Below, piece after piece: positions 46,201 through 59,500 of a stretch of DNA of 64,000 bases. A program made the translations under genes and the position numbers. The notes under the pieces are model-generated. The model was given only the letters and a program-made list of their open reading frames with translations, had not been told where the DNA came from and ran no database searches. Source of the DNA: Gaeumannomyces sp. JS-464 (Eukaryota > Ascomycota > Sordariomycetes > Magnaporthales > Magnaporthaceae); assembly GCA_002197995.1 (NCBI GenBank), contig NGZR01000004.1:1240001-1304000 (forward strand). The letters are read 5' to 3'. Each line of letters starts with the position of its first letter. Position 1 is the first letter of the stretch.

Positions 46201-48142
46201 CATGTGCCTTGCAAGGGCGCGGGCTGAAAGCGGAGGATTCGATGCGAGGCCGCAACTGAGACGGTACGGGACGCGCACACGCACGCACGAGCTCCAGCGG
46301 ACCCGACAAGTGGGCTCGGGATGGGGATGGCAGCCAAGGCAATATGGACCCCCGTGGAGGCAAAGCTAAATCAAGGAAACTCCGATTGGCCAAGGCGGTG
46401 AATCGGGGGGAGCAACGCTCGTGGGCGGCAGCTGGAGACAGACTAGACATCACGATGTGCCTCCTCCGAACCCCTGTTTCAACGGATTTCCCCCTTGCTG
46501 CTGCTGGTGCCCGATGGACTTTTTCTTCCTATTTTAATTTCAGCTTTCCGAGATATTGTCTTCCGGCCCCATCGTCCCAATTACGTACTCTGGACGCTGG
46601 TCAGAGGTCAGCGCGAAACGGCGTGGCTCTCGGACCGAGCTAGTGCTCGAAGGAGTAACAGCACGCGTGCCCTGGGGCGCATGTTGAGGAGGTGACAGGA
46701 GCTTGGGGGCGCACACTCGGAGCGCGAAAGACCGCTCCTTGCGCTCTCCCAACATTTCCAATCGTGAAGGGGCCCGTCCTTCCGGGTTGGGATCGGGGAT
46801 GCACGTCTGACAGCCCGACAGGCTTGTGACGTAAAACGCAGCGCTACGCTGGGCGGACCGTCCGCTGCACGTCGAGGCCGAGGTTCAACAACATTGGGAT
46901 CATGTCGGAACCCGACCTCTGGCGCGCTCTCACGGAGCTCCGAGTCCGGGGGCCAGCAGACTGTTGCTGTTTCCGTCCTTTTGATTTTGTTTCTCTCGCC
47001 CTGGCTGGCGGGTGTGGGCGTGACCAGACGGATCCTGGACGCCTCCCCGCAGCATCTCCCTCGTTTACGTACAAGCCCATGGCGGCCTCGACTCTCATTT
47101 GCCTTCACCGAGTCAGTCCACTTGGAAATTTGCAAAGAAGCGTCCAAAGCAGGAAGCCATATCCGCACAGGGACCGACGGCGCGCGTGCCCTGTGGAGGG
47201 AAGCGACAACACAGAGCGACGGAATAAGAAAAAGAATCGGGGAAGGCGGTCCCGGCAGGGGCTTCCGTGGTGGAGCACCGAGCCTGGGTGGGTAGCATCA
47301 GGTTGGGCTGGCTCCAGAAAAAAAGTTTCCAGAACATTGAACTTTTATTTGGCACAGTGCCAATCCGGCCCGAGTTGCTCGAGTCGGGTCGTGGTCCAGC
47401 CGTCGGTCAGTTTTCTCTGCAAACGCCTCTGCACGTCTGTCTATTGTCCGGCGAATACGAACTCTACCACGAACAAAAAAGACAAGACAGATCGGCCACC
47501 AGAAAAGCCTTTTCGTGCCGGTGATCCGGCCGGCTGCTCGCTACGTTCGCCGGCGCGTGCATACGGCGTGGTGGTGGACGCGGATCGTGGTGGTTGCACG
47601 GGACTCGCGGGAAAAATCGCGTTGCTCCGTCAAGACTGCCGTCTCCTTGGGGGCGCACAGGTTTCTGGTGGGGTGAAACACTGGACGAAACTGGCGAACA
47701 GGGCCTTGTCAGAGGAACCCCCATCAATTTTGCCCTTTGGCTCGCAGAGGCCCGAGCGACGCCCCGGCTAGCTGCGACCCAGGGCCCGGGGGGCCAACCC
47801 TGGATGATGTGGTTGGCAGGAGGAGCGCTTCAGCGGGCAGCGGGCCAAAAGCTCTTAAAGAGGATAAACTCTCACGTCGTCGTGCGCTTTCCCACGCCTC
47901 GACGCTCGACGGCAACAGCAGACTCAGGCTCAGTCTCAGGCTCCAGCAGCACAGGACCAGGACCCACGGAAGCTAATCTGGGTATTAGCGCACCATCCCC
48001 ACATCCACACACCAGCACCGCTCCGGCCGCCGCCCAACAGAACGCCGCCCTTGAAAAGAGCAGTCGTGCTGCACCTCAATCTCCGATCCGCCCGACCGAC
48101 CGCACCACTCTCGCCGGTTGGTCAGCTGCTGCGCTGCATGCA
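43239..48142. other. Long stretch with no supported gene
   Basis: About 4.9 kb. Open frames up to 289 codons occur but have random composition, pass through a CA repeat or overlap on both strands. It holds a (CA)n microsatellite at 44196. The right-hand 1 kb should contain the promoter and leader of malic enzyme, possibly with an untranslated first exon. A GGTCAG at about 48119-48124 could be an acceptor. Confidence 0.55.
44196..44248. repeat. (CA)n microsatellite, interrupted
   Basis: About 24 CA units in two blocks separated by a CC, followed by CGCACACC. Confidence 0.9.
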
Positions 48143-50343
<2,201 letters not shown>

Positions 50344-51010
50344 GAGGGTGTGGCACCAGCTCGCCTTCTGTGGCCTACTCTCGTTCCATCGACTCGCTTC
50401 GGGCTGGTCCTCGCTTTTGCAACCAAAGTGGACACTTGAAATATGACCATGGAAAAAAAAAAGGAAAACTGATAATGGGGCAATGTGCCAGGAAGAACAA
50501 AATTGGAAGGGCGATAATCATACACTAGGCGGCGTTTGTAATGGTGTTTTTCTTCTTTTTTCCCTTTCCGTTTCAAAGCACTGCCTCGGGGTGGCAGCCG
50601 CGCACCCTTTACAAACCCCTTACTAGCTATGACTGTTGCTTAGACTTCTACTATAGATGATTCCCCCTGAGGACGCTAGCTCGTCTCAGTTCTTATCTAC
50701 CATTTTTGATTTTTCTGACACTCGCAAGCTATCTCGACGTCCAATTCTTTGGTGATTTTGTCTCGTTTGACGCTCCCAACCGCAACTTCGGTCACCCCTG
50801 ATGGGCAGGGACACTCGAATGCTAATTAGGTAGGTAGGTAGGGTTGGGCTATGTATAGTGCTGGTTGAAGGTGTAACAGATATATCTTGGGTTGCCCGCT
50901 TGCTAATCTCATCGATGACCAAACCATCTGCGGGTTGCAAACAAGCGACAGGCGTGATGACCGGAGCAGAGAACGCTAATAATACACAGCCATACCGACA
51001 GCCTCACCAT
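50344..51010. other. Convergent intergenic spacer
   Basis: About 670 bp between malic enzyme (+) and the small secreted protein gene (-). A TAGG tetranucleotide run occurs at about 50829-50841. No gene is seen. Confidence 0.6.
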
Positions 51011-51582
51011 CTAAGATCTTTTAAAGGTCGGGCCGATCGCTATCATGATTCTTTGGCCCTCCTCCCGACTATCCGTGAAAGCCAAACGCAGAATCTGCCT
51101 GTCGGTCTGGTCCTGGCCAAAGCACTGATCCGAGAGTTCTTTGAGCCGGTCGGCGACAAAGGAACTGTTGACGTGCGCCGGAAGGGCGGAGGAGGAGGAC
51201 TCTCTGCAGACCAACCCGACGCACCTCCCGACCTCGTGCTGGTCGCAACCGCTTTTCCCCAGGCGGACGGGCTCGTCGCCGCGGTCGACCCATAGCTGGA
51301 CCACTCTCTGGGCGTCCCGGAATGGGAAGGTCCACTGAGGTTTGAGGTCCGTCTGTCGATTTGTCGAGGGGGGGTTCAGTCAGGCCGGCCAGGACAGTCT
51401 GGCTTGAGCAGAACATCACCAGGCGTACATACCTCGCATGTATGATCTATTTTCCCCTCGGCCCTTCTCGTCATCCCTGGTAAGTTGAAGAATGGGGGCC
51501 GGCCCGTCACCCTGGTCCCGATGGGACCGGTGGCGGCGAGGCTGGCGGCGCCCAGGCAGAAGAAGATGGTGGTTGCATGCAT
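51011..51582 (-). CDS. Small secreted cysteine-containing protein
   Basis: An unrecognised 163-residue protein. The N-terminus MHATTIFFCLGAASLAATGP is a typical signal peptide with cleavage expected around residues 17-20. Two exons, 51582-51433 and 51352-51011, use GAG/GTATGT and GACAG. An alternative acceptor 18 bases later (CTCAG at 51335) is also in phase and would drop TDLKPQ. The mature part holds HTCE, then QWTFPFRDAQRVVQLWVDRGDEP, a SGCDQHEVGRCVGLVC cysteine cluster, and QCFGQDQTD, so five cysteines. There is no membrane segment or GPI signal. Such short cysteine-containing secreted proteins are common among extracellular and effector-like proteins of plant-associated fungi, but nothing here proves that role. 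It has a TATA box (TATAAA, 51734-51729 on the - strand) about 150 bases upstream, unlike its neighbours. Confidence 0.75.
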
Positions 51583-51728
51583 GGTGCGAAGCGACAGATA
51601 TGTCTCAAGACGTGTCGTGGAATAAAAAGGGCTGGAGCCGGTGCAGGTATGTCTTGGGAGCTTGAGGGTGAAGATGCGATGAAGGAGGGTATGCTTTACT
51701 GATGGGAGATAGGGCCACCTCACCTTGC

Positions 51729-51734
51729 TTTATA
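51729..51734 (-). promoter_or_regulatory. TATA box of the secreted-protein gene
   Basis: TATAAA on the minus strand about 147 bases upstream of the ATG at 51582. It fits a start of transcription some 115 bases before the ATG. Confidence 0.5.
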
Positions 51735-51750
51735 GGTAGGTACCTACCTA
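51733..51750. promoter_or_regulatory. 18-bp perfect palindrome in the secreted-protein promoter
   Basis: TAGGTAGGTACCTACCTA reads the same on both strands and is centred between 51741 and 51742. It is followed by a further ACCTAGGTACGTAGGT block. It abuts the TATA box on its upstream side, where an operator or activator site would lie. Its role is inferred. Confidence 0.5.
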
Positions 51751-52911
51751 CCTAGGTACGTAGGTGCCCATTGCTTCCCTGCACAGCCCCCAATGAAGTC
51801 GCCAAGGGCGCTTCGAAGGGCGGTGGTGGGATGTTGGCTGTTGGTACGAATGTGCCGCAGCTCTGAGGTTACCAACAACACCAGGTGGAGAGAGTAACGA
51901 TATTGGGATCATCAAATTAAGGCACGGCACTGGGCTGCGGCGGGATGAGCGGGATGGAACATCCACCCAGCCCCCACGGGTCGCAGCCCGTGTCACTGCC
52001 GGTGGATCCAGCTACAGTCTAACACAAAGAATGGCGTGAAAGAGCTCCTTCCATTCCAGCAAAGGACCAGAGTCTTCGTCCTAGGCCACGCTACGCCAAC
52101 AAAGCGGCAGTGTGAAGCAACCTACCTATTGTTTTTCCAACAATGCCTTTGGCTCCTGGATCCTTTGTCATTCGCAAAGGGCTCGAGAAGAAGGCGGGCA
52201 AGTGCTGTTATATACCTGCTCCAACGCGGGAAAGAGCGACTGCCGTATGCAGCGAGACTGAATCACACAAAGTCCCAAGTCATCGACGGCCGTCTCTTCA
52301 GCTCAACAACCTCAGCCACCTAGCAGCTATCTGTATCGTTAACGAGCTGGGGGGATTTGGCTGTTCACCAAGCAATCAAGGAATTGCTTGATTGTTCCCT
52401 TTCCTTGTGTTGGCTGGCACGCGCGTGTTGGTGGCAGGTTTCACCAGGCGCACAAACCAGCACACCAGCAGCGGGAAGCCGTCAATCCTCGAGCGAGAAG
52501 AAACCGGCAATCCTGACCGGGCTTGACTGTCGACGGAGCTGTCCAGACGAGAAGGAAGGAAGACGGCTGAGGCAGGAGCAAGCACCTCCTTCTTGGCCGG
52601 CAAGACGAGCCAGATAGGGGAGGCCGGGCAGTTCTCCCTCCTTCCAAGCTGTGCTCGCACTCACTTTGCTCTGATCTTGACCTCACTTCACGGTAGAAGC
52701 AGAGACGAAGGAAGAACAGCGACCGCCACTCACCTATTCGTCCAGTGCGCGGCCAACCTTGCTTCCTTCCTTTTCCATCCCGCCGCCAACCCGCGCCAAA
52801 CACAAACAGCAAACACAGGCAGAAACCGCGATCCGCGCAAAAGAAAGGGACCAAAAAGGCCAGCCGAGAAGAACACACTCACACACAGGGCAGAAACCCA
52901 CAGCAGTCGCC

Positions 52912-53811
52912 ATGGGCGCGCCATTAGGAGGCAGGCCTGGCGCGGACTGGACGGCCGCCTACATCCTCATCGGCGTCGGCGTCCCGGTTGGCTGGGCCAT
53001 CGCCATCGCCGTCGCCATCATCAGCGACCGCCGTGCCGCCCGCCGGGAGGTCGACCCGCGCACCGCCGCCACGATCGCCGCACTCTCGAACTTCGACGCC
53101 CGCCGCATGTTCCCCTGGCGCCAGGATCCGCAGGATGTAGACCTCGAATCCGCCGGCGCCGGCACCCGCCGCCCCGTCCGCCCGCGCCGCCCCTCGGCCG
53201 TGGTCGCCTCGGGCAGCAGCAGCAGCAGCAGCACCGCCGCGGGCTCCACGTACGTCAACGACGCCGCCGCCGACCCCGGGGCCGAGGAGCTGGTGGAGAT
53301 GCAGACGGCGCAGCACGCCTGGGTGCCGGAGCCGCAGCAGCAGCAGCAGCAGCAGCACAAGACCAGAGCCGAGATGCATCGCGAAAAGGTGCGACAGCAG
53401 CTTGGTCGGCAGCACGAGACCGGCAGGGCTGGAGGGGACTCGCTGACATCAGACTCCTCTGAGCCGCAGCAGAACCGCAATCGCCACCACCAGACCCGCG
53501 AACACGACCAGTACAGCAACAGCCACAGTCGGGGACACGAGCAGCAGGGCGGTAGGATCAACGGCGACTACGACAGCGACGTGAGCAGCAGATACTCGAC
53601 CGACACCGTCAGGCCCGGCGCCACCAGCAGATCTGGCGCGCAACATGATGCCGGCGGGTCCGCCCGGCACAACGACAGGCACGGCGGGGCCAGGCCCGGC
53701 AACCGGGAGCGCGCCCACGCGCCGACACCACCACCGCCGCAGCCAAAGTCGTCCTTCCCCGCGGCGCGGAGAGACTGGAGGCCAAGCGAGGACGGCGGAT
53801 CTCGTCGATGA
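52912..53811 (+). CDS. Single-pass membrane protein, Q/S/R-rich tail
   Basis: Function unknown. A single 299-codon frame with ATG in good context (CGCCATGG). A short N-terminal stretch is followed by one hydrophobic segment, AYILIGVGVPVGWAIAIAVAI (split here only for mention; about residues 17-37), with Arg-rich sequence directly after it (DRRAARR). The remainder is a long hydrophilic tail with poly-Ser (about residues 104-109), poly-Gln (about 143-149), many HQ/RN repeats and a Pro-rich end. The positive-inside rule suggests the tail faces the cytosol. PWRQDPQDVDLE near residues 66-77 is the most non-repetitive part. The strong compositional bias makes conservation hard to judge; codon use and the intact frame support coding. 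Confidence 0.65.
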   Translation: MGAPLGGRPGADWTAAYILIGVGVPVGWAIAIAVAIISDRRAARREVDPRTAATIAALSNFDARRMFPWRQDPQDVDLESAGAGTRRPVRPRRPSAVVASGSSSSSSTAAGSTYVNDAAADPGAEELVEMQTAQHAWVPEPQQQQQQQHKTRAEMHREKVRQQLGRQHETGRAGGDSLTSDSSEPQQNRNRHHQTREHDQYSNSHSRGHEQQGGRINGDYDSDVSSRYSTDTVRPGATSRSGAQHDAGGSARHNDRHGGARPGNRERAHAPTPPPPQPKSSFPAARRDWRPSEDGGSRR

Positions 53812-55986
53812 GAAAGAAAACCTCTGCGCCCATTATCCGCCTCTTGTCTCCAACCCAGCGCCGATCTTGCGCCCGCGCGCGTCCGCCTGTTTGTGTCTGT
53901 GTGCACGCGACTTCCGAGAGGCGCGCGTGTGTCTCAACGGCACATATCGCACTCACTACACTTTTGTTGTAGACTAGGATTTCTGGGAATACCATGAGAT
54001 TTTGGCGACTGGGACAGGGAGAAGCACCACTCCTGGGCGGGAAGCATCGAAGGAAAATTTTGGCGTAGGTTACCTTTTTTGCCATCCTTGTTGACCTGGA
54101 GCGATCTCTTTTTTTTTTTTTTTTTTCCTTTCTTTCTCTTGTTCATTCGCGCCTTGGGTATGATTCTCCAGTCCACTTCAAGAGCCACACACATATAGCA
54201 TGGTAATTTAAGTCACCGTCGGTCGGGATAGAGAAAGAAGACCTCTCCACTTTGTTGCGGTACCTTTCGCTAACGGTCTTTTGTCACAAATCAAAAAACG
54301 CAAAAAAAGACCGCTATATAAAGTCCGACGGAAGCGAAAAGAGGACGCTGGTAAATTTGCCGATTTCAGTCTCCTGAGAACCCACATCGAAGTGCGCGTT
54401 GACCACAAGACGCGCACAGTCCGTCTTTTTTTTTTTTTTTTTTTTTTTGCCCTGTATTTAATTGTCAATTGTGGCGCTACATGGCACGACAGGATCGCTA
54501 GGGGAGCTCGAATGGCATAGGACAGACAGTCAAAGCTAGGGCGTCTTTCGATTTTTGACACGTCGGACTTGGGATTGAAGAAGAGGGTTGAGGATGGAGA
54601 CGCTGGATGTTTGGATCACAGACAGGAGGGCTTTTCTTTTCTTTTATTTTATTTTTATTTTTTTAAAAGTAATTCTTGTTCCTCTAGCTCACCAGCCATG
54701 TCTCCCAAGATGAAGCCCCAGGCACCTTTTATGTATTACGTCAGATACCCAGGCACCCAGGTAGCCGGGGGGAATCGGCAGACCATTCCGGCAATCAGGT
54801 TGCACTCCCCTAGGCTAGGCTGGGCTCTGCCTATCAGCCCTGCGCCAAGGTCGCGGCGACGCCGCCGACCAATGCACGGTCCCGAGCCCGGCAATGGCCC
54901 CGGAACGTCTTGGGTGCGTTTCCTGGGTGTGTCGTGCCACCCCAGCCCGGCTCATTCGCCTAGCTCCTCGCCTCCCTTGACCCCTTAGTAGAGGGGTCCA
55001 CGAAGAGCGCTGCTGGGAGGCGTGCGTTTTCACATTAGGCCAGTAACCAGAGAATGGATGCGTTTGTTTTGTTCAATGCCTTTCGTGTGGCAGATTTCCT
55101 TGTTTGCCCTCCGTCCATGCGACGGCCAATCTGGCAGAAGTTCTATATGCTAGACCTCCTCTAATTTGAACAACAACGGTCAGGTTCCCCAGACTCAGAA
55201 CACTGACACATATTAGTTGCCCCCTCCGCGACGAGCCTGGGCGGGGCCTATCGCTGTCACGCTTCCCCCATTCGCTGCCTTTTCTCCTGCTGCCGATCTG
55301 GAACGACATGATGGGGGAAATCGAAGCAAGCGTGGCTAGCCAGAATGGTACTTCGTGGCCGAGGGGGGAGAATGAACTGAAAGCCGCAAGATACAGAGTG
55401 TGTGATAGACCAAGGAGACAAGCGAGTCCTGGACGCCGGTTCTGTGTGCCCCTTTGTGGAGAAAACGCCATGCGGAATCCCAAGAAGAAAATGGAAAAAC
55501 AAGAGAAGGGTAAGAAAAAAACAAAAACACCCTTGCCTCTTGAACACTCCTCGCCATGACATGCCCGGGTGGGTGCTGTCTTCTATGTAGAAGATACAAT
55601 ATTTACAAAAAAAAAGTGAAGAGGCTGGGAAACGAAAAAGGAGAAAACTGATGGGGTATCGTGAAGCCCCAGAGCAGTGACCGATGCGGTAATGAAGGTG
55701 AGTAGTGTGTCGAATCGAGACGATGACACGGTATATATGTCGCTCTGCTTTCTTGCTACTCAAATAATAAAGTCAGTCGATGGAACTCGAACCAAAGCCG
55801 TTGGGGCATAGTGCAAGCAATCATCCCAAGGAGGTAAAGCGCCAGGAGGATTCGGGAGACTCACAGACTGTCACCTCAGGGGCCAAAGTGTATGGTGATT
55901 CAAAAACGGCAGCGAGAAAGGGGAGATGGTATAACAGGTTTCAAGAACCATGGTGTAATGCTTCGAATCGAGCGGCCAAGCCGGCC
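53812..55986. other. Convergent intergenic spacer
   Basis: About 2.2 kb with no supported gene. T tracts occur at about 54109-54126 and 54425-54448. These and the A-rich 55480-55620 region are the only distinctive elements. Confidence 0.6.
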
Positions 55987-56532
55987 TTATTGACCGCCGG
56001 TCCAGATCCTGGCGTTGAGAGATCTGCTGACACCAAGGCCAACGCCGACACCGAGGCAGAGGATGAGCACAACGATGAGAATCTTAACAATCATACGGTT
56101 TCGGTGGCTGAGGCTCGAGAGGCAGTTGCAGCTCGCGTTCTTCCGCTTGCGGGCCTTTGCCTTGGTCTTCCAATGATCCCGGCCGGGCCAGACCTGGCAG
56201 TCCTGGTTGCTACCGTCCCGCACAAGGTTGGTCGAGCAGCGCACAAGCCCCGAGCGCGTCTGGGGATGGCTGAGATCCCGCGTGTCCGTCGGGTGCATTG
56301 CCATGGCCTCGATGTCGGTGTCGAAAGGGTTCACGTTTGCCGTCGCGCTCGTTGGCGTCGAAACATCTGAGCACCTCCCGACGCCGCTCCGACTCCTGTC
56401 GTTATCATTAGAGGGCGACAGCGTCCGGCTGCCCATCGTTTCGTTGGATGACTTCTCGTGTATCCGCGTGGTGTGGACGGCGACCGCCGCGGGCGGGGCG
56501 ATCGCCTTCTTCTCGTCCGCAGGGGCGCTCAT
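55987..56532 (-). CDS. Small fungal membrane protein with a single C-terminal helix
   Basis: A single 181-codon frame. The hydrophilic N-terminal part has Ser/Thr/Asp-rich sequence with NPFDTDIEAMAMHP. A basic Cys-containing segment (KTKAKARKRKNASCNCLSS) is followed by a strongly hydrophobic helix, MIVKILIVVLILCLGVGVGLG (about residues 146-168), and a short SLNARIWTGGQ tail ending in TAA at 55987-55989. From memory, small fungal proteins with a basic-Cys block, a Gly-rich terminal helix and a W-G tail form a widespread family of unknown function. The layout fits a tail-anchored or type II protein. Start chosen at the first in-frame ATG (56532), which is followed by a natural-looking SAPADEKKAI. 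Confidence 0.75.
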   Translation of the reverse strand: MSAPADEKKAIAPPAAVAVHTTRIHEKSSNETMGSRTLSPSNDNDRSRSGVGRCSDVSTPTSATANVNPFDTDIEAMAMHPTDTRDLSHPQTRSGLVRCSTNLVRDGSNQDCQVWPGRDHWKTKAKARKRKNASCNCLSSLSHRNRMIVKILIVVLILCLGVGVGLGVSRSLNARIWTGGQ

Positions 56533-59500
56533 CGTTATTGAAAGGCGTGGGTCGACGACTTTCGAGAGGACGGAAAGTGCTGAATTGGAATTGGCCTTCC
56601 GTGGAGATGGATCCCAAGACGAGTGAAGAGGCTGTAAGAGGTCAGCCTATGAGGTCTTTATTCCACGGTCGGGTACAAATTCGAAGAGGCTGGTTGGAAA
56701 GGAGTGCCGAGACGCGTGGGACAGGCCCGGGAGCCAGCATCGATAGAAGCGTGATTAGATGTTGAGGAGTGAGGCCCGCAGGTGACGCGCGAGGTATCAC
56801 CTGTAGAGGCGAGAAGCAGTGGCGGCGGGCAACACAGCGACTTGTGGCCCTGGAAAATGGACCGGAGAGCAAAGATGGCAGGACACCGGTATGGGGGCAA
56901 GCAGGCGGGAGGTGTGGTAAGGCGACACGAAGGTGGTGCGAGATGAGGAGAAAAGGAAGCACAAGCAATGGAAGAGCAAGCGAGAGCTACTGACCGGTTG
57001 AATAAACTGGTGACAAGAAGGTTTAACGTCTGATCAGGTGGTGCCAGCCAAGAAATGAGCCAAAGAATGGAGACGGCGTCCCGAGACAAAGGGTCGTCTG
57101 TGAAATAGTCGCTTTTCCAGATAATTGGTGCTTTGTCGTCTCGTCCCGATTGCGGTCTTTATTTTTTTCCGTTGTTTTTTTTATGGCTTTTTTTTTGTCT
57201 TGTGCTTAAACCTTCGCTGCTATCCCCAACCCAACCTCTATTCGACGGCTCTTCTTTCGGCGGGCAACGTGAAGAGAGAGAGGCAAAGAGAGAGAAGGGG
57301 GGTGTTTATCGATGCACAACAACCATTTAATCGGCGATGCTGGTGGTTGGTCGGTTCGGGTGGTTCGTCGGCGGCGAGCAGGACCAGGAGCAGGCAGCGC
57401 GCCAATGGGTTAACAGGCCGATCGGCAGTCGAATCCGTGGCCGGGCGCAGGTGGTCGAGCTTTTGTGGGAAGCCGAGCTACTTTTCAATGGCCGCGCGCG
57501 GGAGCAAGAAGACTGGGAGGAACCGGGAAAGGGGATCGTGTGTTCGCCAGGCGGCAGCAGGCGGGCAGAAAGGGGGAAGGATTAAATGGGATCAAGCCGA
57601 CGGGCAAGGGCAGGCACAGCGCCCAGAGGACGAGTCAAGACCCGCGCCGCAGTTCGAGTGCAATTGAGTGCCTGGACGCTGCGAGCGAAACAGGATCCAA
57701 TGGGGCCGGGGAAATGAGCAGATTGGACCAGGGCTCCCGTCCTGGCAAGGGTCCCGGGACCCACCTGGCATGGGTCCTGCAGCCAGCTGGCCTGTGCGAG
57801 TGACTTGGGCAGCGCCGGGGAAAAGGTGCGAGATTTGCTGCGGGAGCGCTGGCCCCCGAGGTACCCCCGCCCCACCGGCGCCCTTACCCGATCGGGCAAG
57901 GCCAAATATTTGGCGGGCCTGCGAGCAGCGGCACCCATGCCCTGCTGCAGGCCTGCGAGGGAGGCGCGAGCAAACATGGGAGTATGGATGCGAAGGCAAC
58001 ACGCCGCCTGGACGGCCGCAGTCGGCAGGCCAGGCACAGCAGTTCGCGTTGACAGCACACCACACGATGCGCCAGACCAACAGCCCGGCCCCCAAAGGCG
58101 CAGACACTGTCGCGCGCGGCGGTGGCGGCTCGCGCTAGCAGAGCTTCAATCCCTAGGTCGGTGGTTCTCATGGTCTTCCGTCTCTTTTGCTGGCCAACAT
58201 CAAGGTTTGCGCCTCGGCCAGCATCCATGGATCATCTGTGGCATGGACAAAAAAAAAAGGGACCCATCCAGAAGCTCGGTTGCCAATTTGGGAACCAGCT
58301 CCTCAAGCTGGTGCAGCTCCATTGGATACGGCAGCTCGCCACCGATCAAGGCCCACATGTGCGATGGGGGAGCAAGCGTCGCCTCCACCTCAGGTCTAGC
58401 GCATCCCGCCTTTTGGTATTCAACTGCCACACTCTATGCCGCCCCTCAGTCCTGGGAGCATGCGTGCTGCTACGTTCATGTGTTCACAACCGCAGGCGAC
58501 GGCGCCGGTGCCGGCGGCGACCACTGCTGGTCGCGTGCGCCGCAGCTTGCATCGTTCTGCGCATCTGCTCGGAGCAGGCACGTGCAAGCAAGGGCCATCT
58601 CCATTGCATCGTCTGATTCCTCGTGCTTGGTGTTCCGTCGCATGAAGCTCCGGCCTGCAACGGGGACGACATGTACGCATCAAAGGCCGCACGCTTATAC
58701 GGAGGTGCGTCAGCACCTTGCTTCGCGGGGTCTGTCTGCTCGAGTTTCAACCCACCCTCATCCGTGGATGCGGTAATTCCCCGCTTTGGTGGTTGGGCGA
58801 GCGCCTGTCGCATCCAGCATCTCATGTCTCCGCGACAGATGGCGACCACCAGTCGTTTCAAGCTCCTCCGACCTTGTCAATCTGGGGGGACATACTGAGT
58901 AGTTGAGAGTTTACGGATGCGTGCTTTTTATTCCATCCCTTTCTGATTGACAGTCTGATTGCTCGTGCCGCGGGACAAGTAAAAATCAAGATTGAGCAAT
59001 TCTGTGGTGAGCAAGGAACAGGCCTTGTGGCAGTTGTTGCACCCGGCACTTGTGATGGCAAACAGATGGATGGGTAGTTATTTTGCCACGCGTTATTTTG
59101 TTGGCTGCGGCGTCTGCCGCAAGCCTGATCCCCGTGATAACGAAACCACGACTCCCCCCTCCTCAATCATTTGGGTTCGACCTAATGCAGGTCCTCCGCG
59201 AGCATGCAGATTATTATGTCAGCAGATACCTCTAGATACGAACGAAATGTATTTCACTAGTCTGACCTTGTCCACGTTATACGCAAACCATCAGTCTTGC
59301 TGGCACAGGGCAATGCCAGGGGAACGCGAACCTTTCTCCCTTTCGCTTCTTCAATTGCTTGCAGTATCAATCGTATTCAATGTCGTGTCGCTCAGCATCA
59401 AACGCCACAGGGCATCCAGCCCCCTGGCCATATTGAATCTCACTAATTTATCCCGCCTTCTGGTTGGATCGCGTGCCACAGGTCCCCTTGCGCGCACCAC

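Larger units (their letters stand above)
51583..52911. other. Divergent intergenic region
   Basis: About 1.3 kb between two divergent genes. The left part holds the TATA box and palindrome of the secreted-protein gene. The right part (about 52680-52911) is CA-rich and free of G tracts, typical of a fungal leader. No gene is supported. Confidence 0.6.

Noticed and set aside
46902..47771. 289-codon open frame on the plus strand upstream of malic enzyme
   Set aside because: No motif, no conserved look, and competing frames of similar length on both strands.
57805..58776. 323-codon open frame on the plus strand
   Set aside because: Amino-acid composition looks random, with no motif and no continuity with neighbouring genes.
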